Positions 1 through 8,300 of a DNA stretch of 14,093 nt are shown in pieces. Position numbers and translations under genes: made by a program. The stretch's first letter is position 1; every line of letters starts with the position of its first letter. Under the pieces are notes generated by a model, which ran no database searches, was not told the origin of the DNA, and saw nothing but the letters and a program-made list of their open reading frames with translations. Origin of the DNA: Anaerolineales bacterium UBA5797 (GTDB taxonomy: Bacteria > Chloroflexota > Anaerolineae > Anaerolineales > Villigracilaceae); assembly GCA_002418205.1 (NCBI GenBank), contig DIDP01000016.1, positions 1 to 14,093 of the forward strand, in the 5' to 3' direction.

Positions 1-150
1 GGGATGAACACAGAAGGCTGCCTACCTCGGAAAGAGGAACTACTGTGCAAACGAAATGGGTGAAGCCCATGGGAGTTGTGCAGAGAGCCGAGCATCCCCG
101 GTACGAGACGAAGGAAAATCCAGCGCAAGAAGATCTGCGCCATTCTTGAT

Positions 151-186
151 GAACCGCCGTATGCGGACCCGCATGTACGGTGGTGT
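151..186 (+). ncRNA. Group II intron domain V (catalytic hairpin)
   Basis: An 8-bp lower stem (154-161 with 176-183, including a G156-U181 wobble) is followed by a two-base bulge (174-175), a 4-bp upper stem (162-165 with 170-173) and a four-base loop (166-169). C155-G156-C157 sits where the catalytic triad (AGC or CGC) is expected, with its central G in a wobble pair. This is the most conserved part of group II introns and the basis for the intron call. Confidence 0.85.
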
Positions 187-221
187 GAGAGGAGGCGGTT
201 AGCCGCCGCCTCCTACTCGAT
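187..221 (+). ncRNA. Group II intron domain VI with branch-point A and 3' splice end
   Basis: The stem is 187-189 with 216-218, then 190-198 with 206-214. A215 is left unpaired between the two helices. A215 is the seventh base from the proposed 3' end at 221, the usual distance for the branch-point adenosine that attacks the 5' splice site. The intron end AT (220-221) fits the AY rule. Confidence 0.8.
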
Positions 222-224
222 TAT

Positions 225-911
225 CTACCTGCCTGCTTCTTCCCTGGCTTCCTTCCTTGCCCTTAACCACCCGTTCAGGCTGAACTTCACCACCCGTTCC
301 CTGCCCTCGATCAATTTTTTAATATTGGGGCGAAGCGCCCAAACCAGAAGAATTTCCGCCAGCACGCCATATAGAATATCGATCGCCGGCGCCTGTCCAT
401 TGATGGCAAGGATGACAAAAACGACGATCACAACGAGACCGATCGCCATGGTGGTCACGGAGGCAATGCCGAGGGTGAACCAGATCACCGCGCCGACCGT
501 GAAAACGATCGGGAAGATCGGGAGCCACAACCCCATTGCACCGCCCAGCGCGGGCGCGCCGCCAGCCCCGCCATGAAAACGCAGTTTCCCATCGGCATCA
601 CGACTGATCAAAAAGACCGAATAGTTGTGCCCGAGGATCGCCCCCACGGGAGCCAGCACATGGACAAGATGATTGGAGCTGAGTGCCTGTGCCAGCCAGA
701 CGGACACCGCGCCCTTCAGGATGTCCAGAATGGCGGTGAGCAAGCCTGCAAAAAAACCCGCCGCGCGCACAACATTGGTCCCACCTGTGCGTCCGCTCTC
801 GATCTCACGAATATCCTTTCCTGTCTTTAGCTTTACGATCAACAAGCCAAATGGGATGGAGCCGATGATATAGCCAAGGATCACGATCCCAACTTCGAGC
901 AAAATTTGCAT
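225..911 (-). CDS. plsY: Glycerol-3-phosphate acyltransferase, PlsY family (divergent)
   Basis: PlsY is an inner-membrane enzyme that moves an acyl group from acyl-phosphate to glycerol 3-phosphate, giving lysophosphatidic acid, the first step of phospholipid synthesis. The 228-residue protein is highly hydrophobic and has the family's landmarks in order: GSIPFG (17-22), a GGTNVVRAAG loop (43-52), GHNYSVF (94-100) and a Gly-rich third motif (114-124). The start at 911 is chosen over the longer frame (947) because GGAGG lies 6 nt upstream of that ATG; it gives MQILLEVG. Odd: the family's GGKG loop, whose lysine is thought to bind phosphate, reads GGAGG here (A116). It follows an inserted polar stretch (RDADGKLR). 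The second motif is also unusual (SGRTGGTN instead of SGNxGATN). It is the last gene of a leftward cluster and ends three bases from a group II intron. It may have changed substrate or be a lineage-specific variant. Confidence 0.85.
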   Translation of the reverse strand: MQILLEVGIVILGYIIGSIPFGLLIVKLKTGKDIREIESGRTGGTNVVRAAGFFAGLLTAILDILKGAVSVWLAQALSSNHLVHVLAPVGAILGHNYSVFLISRDADGKLRFHGGAGGAPALGGAMGLWLPIFPIVFTVGAVIWFTLGIASVTTMAIGLVVIVVFVILAINGQAPAIDILYGVLAEILLVWALRPNIKKLIEGRERVVKFSLNGWLRARKEAREEAGR

Positions 912-968
912 CTCTATCCTCCAGGACGAGTATAAAACTTGAAACACATCAGAGCCGATATGGTTTCT

Positions 969-1370
969 CTACGAAAATTCCAAAACGATCTCACGCGCTG
1001 TGCCAGCCTGTATCCAGAAACCGCGCGCCTTCCAGCCGGTCCCTGCGGGCGATAGGATGACATGGACAACCTCATAAGCCGCCTCAGCGATGTCGGTAAC
1101 GGAGGCAGTTTCAGGTCCCGCAGGATGCGAATGGAAGATGCCCAGTAGGTCGAGCCCATTGGAGTCGATCCAATCGAAGGCTTTGAGCTGTTCATGCGGA
1201 TCCATTACGAATCGCACCGGACTTTGAGCCTGATTCCGTATCCCGATCACTTTTCCAACCCTGTCGTTTTTCCCGGCAAGCAATCCACATGCCTCCAGAG
1301 GAGCGTGCCGGGAAACGTGTTTGATCATTTCCTGTAAATGTCCTTTAGCGATGATCAATCGTCGCATCAT
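969..1370 (-). CDS. JAMM/MPN+ domain metallopeptidase (Mec+-like)
   Basis: The 133-residue protein is a compact, single-domain JAMM (MPN+) zinc peptidase. The complete catalytic set is visible: E26 in EACGLLAG, then H80-S-H82-P, S90 and D93 (HSHP, seven residues, SVTD). Eukaryotic relatives remove ubiquitin. Bacterial relatives of this size, such as Mec+ enzymes, cut small ubiquitin-like or sulfur-carrier proteins (ThiS/MoaD/CysO type) at their C-terminus. No ubiquitin-like partner, E1-like enzyme or cysteine synthase gene is present here, so the substrate is unknown. The start is ATG-ATG at 1370; either Met may be used. It begins 4 nt after the stop of the upstream membrane-protein gene, so translational coupling is likely, and plsY follows after 57 nt. 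The protein is probably cytosolic, with no signal peptide or TM segment. Confidence 0.85.
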   Translation of the reverse strand: MMRRLIIAKGHLQEMIKHVSRHAPLEACGLLAGKNDRVGKVIGIRNQAQSPVRFVMDPHEQLKAFDWIDSNGLDLLGIFHSHPAGPETASVTDIAEAAYEVVHVILSPAGTGWKARGFWIQAGTAREIVLEFS

Positions 1371-1374
1371 TGTA

Positions 1375-2166
1375 TCAAAAGAGGACCGCCAATCCCCAGC
1401 TCACGGCGGCGATGATGGCGGTCACGAGCATGGCGCGGCGCATGGGGATGTTTTCATCCAGATTGATGGCTAGGTTCGACAGCGCGTACAACGGACCGGT
1501 GAGCATCAAACCGAACTGGACGGGAGACAACGGCCAGTAGTGCAGACCTGCCGCAAGTTGAATGCAGACCAATCCGATCCCGAGCGCCCAGGCGAATTCC
1601 CACCTGCCTCCGATTCGCAGGTGGAGGATGCGCAGGCTTGCCAGCGAAGCAGTGATGAATAATGCGGGCAGAATGAGGAAGAGGCGCGCATCACTCGAAC
1701 GGAGCGCGGCCGAGAAGATAAAAAATAACGTGTAGGAGATTGCCGTAAGTCCCGCAACCGAAAGTGCATAGTAGGGAGCGCCTGCATCCACCACGATGTA
1801 CTCGGCAAGGAAGATGAAGAATAGCAGTGTGCCGCTGATCGCAAAACCGATCCACCATGGCGCGCCATTGGGGAGAATGGAGAGCGGTACACCGATCACA
1901 AAAGTGGTGAGTGTGGGGAGCAGCCACCATTGATACGTCGCTCTTCCTTTAAGGGAAGGATGTCCGCGCAGCAGCCAGTCCATGCCGGTGGCAGTGAGAC
2001 CGGCGGTGAGCATGGTCATGGCGGTGGTCAAATTGAGCGGCAGGATGAAGAAAAAACCGGGAAACTGAAATTCCAGGTTGAATTCCGAGGATGGGAGCAG
2101 GCGTGTAAGCGCAAATGCAAGCAGTACCGTGGCGGTAAGCAGACCGAGCCGGTTGGCATCGGGCAT
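1375..2166 (-). CDS. Uncharacterised polytopic membrane protein
   Basis: The product (263 residues from the start chosen here) is almost entirely hydrophobic, with about seven or eight predicted membrane segments joined by short loops. I recognise no catalytic motif and assign no function. The start at 2166 (MPDANRLG) is preferred because AGGAAAG lies just upstream at normal spacing. A longer frame opens at 2187 (MNAQESHM), but it lacks a ribosome site and coincides with the predicted transcription start, so it could only be used as a leaderless start. This is the first gene of the leftward cluster. Its stop is 4 nt from the JAMM peptidase start, suggesting co-expression. It lacks the rhomboid GxSG and CAAX-protease EExxxR signatures. 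Confidence 0.8.
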   Translation of the reverse strand: MPDANRLGLLTATVLLAFALTRLLPSSEFNLEFQFPGFFFILPLNLTTAMTMLTAGLTATGMDWLLRGHPSLKGRATYQWWLLPTLTTFVIGVPLSILPNGAPWWIGFAISGTLLFFIFLAEYIVVDAGAPYYALSVAGLTAISYTLFFIFSAALRSSDARLFLILPALFITASLASLRILHLRIGGRWEFAWALGIGLVCIQLAAGLHYWPLSPVQFGLMLTGPLYALSNLAINLDENIPMRRAMLVTAIIAAVSWGLAVLF

Positions 2167-2193
2167 ATGGCTTTCCTGTGCGTTCATATGAGC

Positions 2194-2222
2194 ATTGTAC
2201 CTGCCCCATCAACGACTGCCAA
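2194..2222 (-). promoter_or_regulatory. Sigma70-like promoter of the leftward membrane protein-JAMM-plsY cluster
   Basis: On the minus strand, TTGGCA (2217-2222) and TACAAT (2194-2199) are separated by exactly 17 nt; each matches the consensus at five of six bases. Transcription should start near 2187, at or next to the first in-frame ATG of the membrane-protein gene. That leaves about 20 nt of leader before the preferred start at 2166. Confidence 0.65.
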
Positions 2223-2238
2223 GACATGCCCGGTATGG

Positions 2239-2244
2239 TAGAAT
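2239..2244 (+). promoter_or_regulatory. Possible -10 element (TAGAAT) for the rightward membrane protein
   Basis: TAGAAT lies 3 nt before the ATG at 2248 and 9 nt before the ATG at 2254. No good -35 hexamer is found at 16-18 nt. If used, transcription would begin at the start codons, giving a leaderless mRNA. This fits the absence of a ribosome site, but it is a weak call. Confidence 0.3.
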
Positions 2245-2247
2245 CAA

Positions 2248-3270
2248 ATGGTTATGGACGTTCAAAAGCTTGAAACTTTGCCCCCGCCACCTGGCGTGAT
2301 CGGTTCGCTCAGGGCGGGGTTCGATATTGTTTCCAACCGCGTCGCGTTGATCCTTGTGCCGCTGGTCCTGGATGTTTTTCTCTGGCTGGGTCCACGGTTG
2401 AGCGTGAACAAATTGTTGTCACCATTTGTCAATTTCATGTTCGATCAGGCGCGGCGGGGGATGGATACTGCGACCCTGAATGAATTCGTCAGCAGCCGGT
2501 CTTTGATCCTGGGGATATTGCAAAAATTCAATTTGTTCAGCCTGTTGTCCAAACTGCAGTTGTATCCCATCGGCATTTCGAGTCTGTCTGCAGAGACGTT
2601 GCCGGTCGCCAACCCGGTCGGATCGCAAAACGTTCTGGATATCTCCTCGTCGTTGGGGTTTGTCGGGTTGTCATTTTTTCTGGTCATGGTGGGTTGGATA
2701 TTCGGCGGGTTGTACTTCCGTCTGGTATCGGGATCAATTTTGGGTGAGGATGCGGCGGGGATCGGGTTCACCCGAGCCGTTGTCCAGACCCTGTTCCTTT
2801 CCGTTATCTGGACCGTCGCTTTGATGGTTGTTTTGATCCCGGCCACGATGTTGATCGGGCTGGTCGGGTTGATCAGTCCGTGGCTGGCGAGCATTGTGCT
2901 TTTGGTGATCGCCTTCTTTTCCTTCTGGCTGATCGTCCCATTCTTTTTTATGCCGCACGGCATTTTCGTCCGCGGACAGAACGCGCTGTATTCGATCTTT
3001 TCGAGCCTGCGGATGACCCGCTTCACCCTGCCGACGAGCGGGATGTTCGTTTTGAGCGTGTTCCTGCTCTCGCGCGGGTTGAATTATCTGTGGAGCGTCC
3101 CTGACAGCGATTCGTGGCTGGCTCTGGTCGGTTATGCGGGTCATGCATTCATCACGACCGCCTTGCTGGCTGCCAGTTTTGTCTATTATCGTGATATGAA
3201 CAACTGGCTGCAACATGTTTTTGAACGGCTTCAATCGGCGGGGAAACCGCCCTCAATAAAACAAGCGTAA
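2248..3270 (+). CDS. Uncharacterised multi-pass membrane protein
   Basis: The 340-residue protein has a short Pro-rich N-terminus (LPPPPG, residues 11-16) and a hydrophobic segment at about 30-48. A polar loop with several possible amphipathic helices follows (50-135). Strong membrane segments lie at about 140-160, 185-212 and 213-237, with weaker ones near 265-285 and 293-313. The C-terminus is basic and probably cytosolic. No motif of known function is seen. Two ATGs, at 2248 and 2254, are possible starts and neither has a clear ribosome site. The gene diverges from the leftward cluster and ends 46 nt before gyrB in the same direction, so it may be co-transcribed with gyrB. It might be a membrane-organising or transport protein, but nothing in the sequence decides this. 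Confidence 0.8.
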   Translation: MVMDVQKLETLPPPPGVIGSLRAGFDIVSNRVALILVPLVLDVFLWLGPRLSVNKLLSPFVNFMFDQARRGMDTATLNEFVSSRSLILGILQKFNLFSLLSKLQLYPIGISSLSAETLPVANPVGSQNVLDISSSLGFVGLSFFLVMVGWIFGGLYFRLVSGSILGEDAAGIGFTRAVVQTLFLSVIWTVALMVVLIPATMLIGLVGLISPWLASIVLLVIAFFSFWLIVPFFFMPHGIFVRGQNALYSIFSSLRMTRFTLPTSGMFVLSVFLLSRGLNYLWSVPDSDSWLALVGYAGHAFITTALLAASFVYYRDMNNWLQHVFERLQSAGKPPSIKQA

Positions 3271-3316
3271 TTATTTCCGCGCCCTTTTTTGGATGGGCGA
3301 TCATTTGGAGGCTTTT

Positions 3317-5251
3317 GTGGCAAAAGAAAAAGTGCAGACAGTGGATTATGGTGTTGGCTCGATCCAGGCTCTCGAGGGCATCGAGCATGTCCGTAAACGC
3401 CCGGGCATGTATGTGGGTGGCACGGATATCAAAGCCCTGCATCACCTTGTGTATGAGGTTGTGGACAATGCCATCGATGAGGCATTGATGGGTTTTTGCA
3501 CCAAGATCAGCGTCACCATTCACCCCGATAGCAGTGTGACGGTCGAGGATAACGGCCGCGGTATTCCAGTGGGTCCGCATCCCACCAAGAAGGATGCGCA
3601 CGGCAAGCCGATGGAGACCGTGGATGTGGTCATGACCGTGATCGGTGCGGGCGGCAAGTTCGGCGGCGGCGGCTACAAGGTTTCCGGCGGTTTGCATGGT
3701 GTGGGCGTCAGCGCGGTGAATGCGCTTTCCGAATGGATGGTCACCGAGGTCAAGCGCGACGGGAAATTGTGGCAGCAGAAATATCAGCGCGGCATACCGC
3801 AGGGCCCCATCAAGCAGATCGGGAAAGTGGCGAAGGATGATTCCGGCACCAAGCAGACCTTCAAGTTCGATAAGGTCATTTTCACGGAGGATATTGATTA
3901 CCGATTCGATACGCTCGTCCAGCGCTTCCGCGAAATGGCATTCGTGACCCGCGGCGTGACCCTTGAGTTTATCGATGAGCGTAATGACCGTGAAATGACC
4001 TTCTATTTCGAGGGCGGTATCACCTCCTTTGTGCGGTATCTCAATCGTAACCGAGAGAACCTGCATCCGGTGGTGTATGTGGAAAAGGAGATCGAAGGGG
4101 TTGGCATCGAAGCCGCCGTCCAGTACACGGACGCCTACACTGAGTCCATCTACTCCTTTGCAAATACGATCAACACCATCGATGGCGGGACACATCTGAC
4201 GGGGCTGCGTTCGTCCCTGACGCGCGTCATCAACGATTACGGACGCAAGAACGGCTTCCTCAAGGATGCCGACCCGAATTTCTCCGGCGACGATACCCGC
4301 GAAGGCTTGACCGCGATCGTTTCGGTCAAGCACCCGGGTCCGCAATTCGAGTCGCAGACCAAGGTCAAATTGATGAACCCCGAAGTGCAGACCTACGTCA
4401 CCCAGGTGGTGGGCGAAGCGTTCAGCACTTTTCTCGAGGAGAATCCGCAAGCCGCGAAGGCGATCATCGCCAAATGTCTGACTTCGGCGCGGGCACGCGA
4501 CGCGGCACGCAAGGCGCGCGACCTGGTCATCCGCAAATCGGCGTTGGAATCTCTTACACTTCCCGGCAAACTGGCCGATTGTTCCGAGCGTGATTCTTCG
4601 AAGACCGAACTTTACATCGTGGAAGGTGATTCGGCAGGCGGCTCGGCCAAGCAGGGACGTGACCGTCACTTTCAGGCGATCCTGCCATTGCGCGGCAAGA
4701 TCATGAACACCGAGCGCGCCCGCCTGGACAAGATCCTTTCGAGCAATGAGATCAAGGCGTTGATCTCCGCGCTTGGCACCGGCATCGGTGATAACTTTGA
4801 CATCGAGGGCTTGCGTTACGGTCGCGTCATCATCATGACGGATGCCGATGTCGACGGAAGTCATATCCGTACGCTTTTGTTGACCTTCTTCTTCCGTTAC
4901 ATGCCGCAATTGATCGAGGAGGGGCATCTGTATATTGCCCAGCCTCCGCTCTATCGGGTCGCGCACAAGAATTCGGTCAAGTATGCCTACACCGAAAAAG
5001 AGAAGGACAAGATTTTGAAGGATGTGGGGGAGAAGGCATCCCTTCAACGGTACAAGGGTCTCGGTGAAATGAACCCATCCCAATTGTGGGAGACGACGAT
5101 GAATCCCGAAAACCGGACCCTGCTCCTCGTCACAGTGGAGGACGCGGCTGAAGCGGATCGCACCTTCGACATGCTCATGGGCGACGCGGTGGATCCACGC
5201 CGCAAGTTCATACAGACCCACGCGAAAGCGGTCCGTAACCTGGATATTTAG
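3317..5251 (+). CDS. gyrB: DNA gyrase subunit B
   Basis: This is the ATPase/TOPRIM subunit of DNA gyrase, which with GyrA (not in the window) introduces negative supercoils. The 644-residue length fits GyrB lacking the enterobacterial insert. Visible in order: the GHKL ATPase site with E47 and N51 in YEVVDNAID, DNGRGIP (78-84), the Gly-rich ATP lid before GGLHGVGVS, the transducer QTK-type loop (ESQTKVKL), TOPRIM EGDSAGG (E436) and DADVDGSH (D509, D511, D513), then YKGLGEMNP and a typical GyrB ending (AVRNLDI). The start is taken as GTG at 3317 because GGAGG sits 5 nt upstream of it. The longer ATG frame at 3293 would place that site inside the gene. ParE is the alternative, but the tail and overall match favour GyrB. 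Confidence 0.95.
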   Translation: MAKEKVQTVDYGVGSIQALEGIEHVRKRPGMYVGGTDIKALHHLVYEVVDNAIDEALMGFCTKISVTIHPDSSVTVEDNGRGIPVGPHPTKKDAHGKPMETVDVVMTVIGAGGKFGGGGYKVSGGLHGVGVSAVNALSEWMVTEVKRDGKLWQQKYQRGIPQGPIKQIGKVAKDDSGTKQTFKFDKVIFTEDIDYRFDTLVQRFREMAFVTRGVTLEFIDERNDREMTFYFEGGITSFVRYLNRNRENLHPVVYVEKEIEGVGIEAAVQYTDAYTESIYSFANTINTIDGGTHLTGLRSSLTRVINDYGRKNGFLKDADPNFSGDDTREGLTAIVSVKHPGPQFESQTKVKLMNPEVQTYVTQVVGEAFSTFLEENPQAAKAIIAKCLTSARARDAARKARDLVIRKSALESLTLPGKLADCSERDSSKTELYIVEGDSAGGSAKQGRDRHFQAILPLRGKIMNTERARLDKILSSNEIKALISALGTGIGDNFDIEGLRYGRVIIMTDADVDGSHIRTLLLTFFFRYMPQLIEEGHLYIAQPPLYRVAHKNSVKYAYTEKEKDKILKDVGEKASLQRYKGLGEMNPSQLWETTMNPENRTLLLVTVEDAAEADRTFDMLMGDAVDPRRKFIQTHAKAVRNLDI

Positions 5252-5255
5252 TCGA

Positions 5256-5289
5256 TAAGGCGGAACGTTCCCCGGAACGCTCCGCCTTA
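5256..5289 (+). terminator. Terminator-like hairpin after gyrB
   Basis: Bases 5257-5271 pair with 5274-5288 over 15 positions with a single A-C mismatch, and the stem is GC-rich. It starts 5 nt after the gyrB stop. The bases after it are only moderately T-rich (no long T run), so it may be a weak intrinsic terminator or a 3' stabilising hairpin. Confidence 0.6.
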
Positions 5290-5347
5290 CTGCTTTGTTA
5301 TGAAAGTACCATAGTTACTTGGGTGGGATGTAGAGTAAAATTTTATT

Positions 5348-5369
5348 CCGGCTATTTAAGAACAGCCGG
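5348..5369 (+). promoter_or_regulatory. Inverted repeat in the kinase gene leader
   Basis: CCGGCT and AGCCGG form a perfect 6-bp inverted repeat around a 10-base A/T-rich loop, ending 12 nt before the histidine kinase ATG. It is preceded by an A/T-rich stretch containing TAAAAT (5336-5341), which could be a -10 element. It could act as an operator or as an mRNA hairpin that limits translation; no Shine-Dalgarno sequence is seen between it and the ATG. The role is not established. Confidence 0.35.
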
Positions 5370-5381
5370 ACACTTCTAACC

Positions 5382-8300
5382 ATGTCGTTATTCCAGAGAT
5401 TCGAAACCGCGGTAAGCAGAACACTCCAGGCAATCGTCCTGGTATATCAGGCTGTCGCGCTTGTGGTCTTCATCTCCACCCTCTATCTGGCTGTGGATTG
5501 GCTTGGGAATCCGTTCATTGGTGGTTTTTTTGAACATACCCTCGTGCTGAACGGTTCGAATACGAGTGAACCTGATAAAAGCTGGGCCTTGTATGAACAG
5601 GGGTTTGGGCTGGGCGACCAGTTGGTTTCCATTGATGGCATGGCGATCCATAATTCAGCCGGACTCGAGAATGTGTTGCGCTCCCACAAAGTGAATGATG
5701 TCGTATCGGTCGAGATGCGTACCACGGACGGCAGCCTCGAATCGACCAAAGTAACCTTGCAAGAATTCTCCGCGGCGGATCGGTTTGCCTACTTCATCAT
5801 GCCCGAGGTGTTGAGCCTGGTATTTCTGATGGTCAGCCTATGGACCTTTGGCCTGCGCCGAACGGAATCCGCAGGACGGGCATTCTCAGTTCTTACTGCC
5901 TCCCTCTCCATAGCCACCGGCTCGCTCTTCGATCTCTATACCTCCCATTACTTTACATACATCTGGACTCTGGCATTGGCGGCGACGGGCGGCGCCCTCA
6001 TCGACCTTGCCCTTGCCTTCCCGCAGGAGGCGCGCTACGTCATCGGACGCCCTTATCTGCGCTGGATCGGCTACGTGGTTGGCGGCATCCTGGCAGTCAA
6101 CGCGTTCAGGACGCTGTTCAACTTCGATGATCCGCGCGCTTATATTTTTGCCTGGCAGGTCATCTACGGTTATACGGGCTTCTCAGCCCTGATCTATTTT
6201 GGGGCGCTCTTCTATCATGCGTTCCTTTCCTTTTCCCCCGTTGTCAAGAGTCAGGCGCGGACGATCCTCATCGGTTCGCTCGTTGCGTTTGGACCTGTGG
6301 TGGGCTGGCTCCTCATTGCCCAACAGGCGTTCAACCCGTACCTGCTGCCATTCTTGATCGTCTTCCCGATTGTCAACGCGTATGTGATCCTGCGCTTCCG
6401 CCTCCTCCGCACCGATTACTGGATGCGCCAGGGGATGGTCTATGCCACGCTGACGGTTCTGGTCGTCGCGGCATACGGCTTGTTCGTAAGCGGAATTTCA
6501 TTGATCATCCCCATGCCGTCCGACAACCCGTATCTGATCGGCGGACTGGTATTTTTCATCGCGATCTTCCTCGATCCGATCCGGACCCGTCTCCAGACCC
6601 TGGTGGACAGCACCTTCTTCCGCGGTCAGCGCGCCTATGAAGAACGGCTGCGGAACCTGGGGCATGACCTGACCGGCGCGTTGGATCTGAATACGATCGG
6701 GCGCGTTTTACGGAAGCAGGTCACCAGCAGTCTGGTGCCGGAACGGATCCATATCTTCACCTACGACTCGCTCAATGATCAGTACGCCGCCCTGCCGGAT
6801 GAAGACGGGCGCCCGTCCAGCGATATTCGCTTTTCCTCCAACAGCCCCCTGGTTCAATATCTCCAGAAGGAAAATATTCCCCTCTACCTCGATATGATCA
6901 ACCCTCCCGCCCTGGTGCGGGGCGACGAAGCGCGGCTGTCATTATTGGGTGCGCGCCTGTATGTGGCTTTGCAGGGGGAGGATAAGCCGGTCGGCTGGCT
7001 CGCCCTGGGCGCGCCATTATCCGGTAATCCATACACCCCTCACGACCTTGACTTTCTAGATAGCGTTGCAGACCAGGCTTCCGTCGCGATCGCCCGCGTT
7101 CAAACCGTTGCCAACCTGGAGCGTCGGGTGCAGGAAATGAACGCGCTCTCGCGCGTCTCCCAGGGCGTGAACGTCACGCTCGAGTTCGATGATGTGCTGG
7201 AACTGATCTTCGCCCAGACCTCCCAGATCATCCCGTCCACCTATTTTCATATATCGCTTTACAACAAAGCCGCGAACTATTTCTATTACGGCTTCCGCGT
7301 CGACGACAACGAGCGCATGACCTCCCTCGAAAACCAGCCGCTGCCTCCCAGCCTGGGGCTCGGACAGGAGATCATCCGCAAGGGGCGCCCGATCATCACG
7401 CAGGATTACACACGCGAATGCCAGATGCGCAACATCTCGCCTTCCGTCCCGGAGATGTATGCCTGGATGGGCGTCCCGCTCAATGCCGACGCTGATACCA
7501 TCGGCGCGCTCAGCGTGGGCAGCCGTGACCCCACGGTCACATACACTCGTGCCCAACTCGACCTGTTGCAATCCATCGCCGATCAAACGGTTGGCGCCAT
7601 CGTCAAAGCCCGCCTCCTGCAGGAGACGCAACAACGCGCCCACCAACTCGCGACCCTGAACGAGATCACGCGCCAACTCACTTCCACCCTGGAGCAGGAA
7701 CCGCTCCTGCAAAACATTCTGGACAACGCGGTCAACATCCTGAATTGCGAAGCCGGGACCTTGTTCCTCATGGACGACCAGACCGGCGACCTGGTCTTCC
7801 GCGTCACGGTCGGACCTGTTGCCCGGAACCTGCTGGGACAACGTCTCCCCGCCGGAACCGGGATCGTTGGACGCGCCGTGCAGACGCACGCCCCGGTCAT
7901 CGAGAACGATGCCCAGCGATCCAACTCCCGTTTCGACGATACCGACAAACAGACAGGCTTTGTCTCGCGTTCGATCCTTGCCGTGCCGATGCAGATCAAG
8001 GACCGCATGCTGGGCGTCATTGAGGTCATCAACCGCCGCGACGGTCTTCCCTTTGTGGAGGACGACCAGAACATCCTCACAGCGTTCGCAGGACAGGCGG
8101 CGGTTGCCATCGAAAACGCACGCCTGCTCGCGTTGACCGACCAGGAACTCGCCGAACGCGTCGAGGAACTTCAGGTTATGGGTCGCATCGTCCGTGAATT
8201 GAACGCCAGCCTCGAGATCGACCGCGCCATGCGCATCACTTTGGAATGGGCAATGCGCCGCTCCAATGCCGAGGCGGGGTTGATCGGCATGATGGAGGAG

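Larger units (their letters stand above)
1..221 (+). mobile_element. Group II intron, 3' portion (5' part outside window)
   Basis: This is the 3' end of a self-splicing group II intron, a ribozyme retroelement. Seen directly: a domain V hairpin (154-183), a domain VI hairpin with a bulged A (187-218), and an AT dinucleotide at 220-221 that fits the usual AY 3' splice end. Upstream, 1-6 (GGGATG) can pair with 93-98 (CATCCC), 16-19 with 86-89, 25-28 with 34-37, and 56-61 with 65-70. This suggests a multibranched domain that closes before domain IV. Bases 99-150 hold only a possible small stem (126-131 with 143-148), and no reverse-transcriptase/maturase reading frame is visible in 1-150. The copy may therefore be ORF-less, or its protein gene may lie further upstream. 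The 3' exon begins at about 222, three bases before the plsY stop codon (read on the opposite strand). The family assignment is firm from domains V and VI; the subclass is not determined. Confidence 0.85.

Noticed and set aside
76..576. A 166-residue plus-strand frame starting in the intron
   Set aside because: It crosses the intron 3' end and runs antisense to plsY, and its composition is not protein-like. The intron structure and PlsY motifs explain this DNA.
3271..3316. A weak CGCCC/GGGCG stem between the membrane protein and gyrB as a terminator
   Set aside because: The stem is only 5 bp with a 10-base loop, and the T run lies inside the loop rather than after the stem.
3152..5221. A 689-residue open frame on the minus strand opposite gyrB
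   Set aside because: It is antisense to a complete, motif-rich gyrB. Its translation is rich in His, Arg and Asp with no recognisable domain, typical of a shadow frame in GC-rich DNA.
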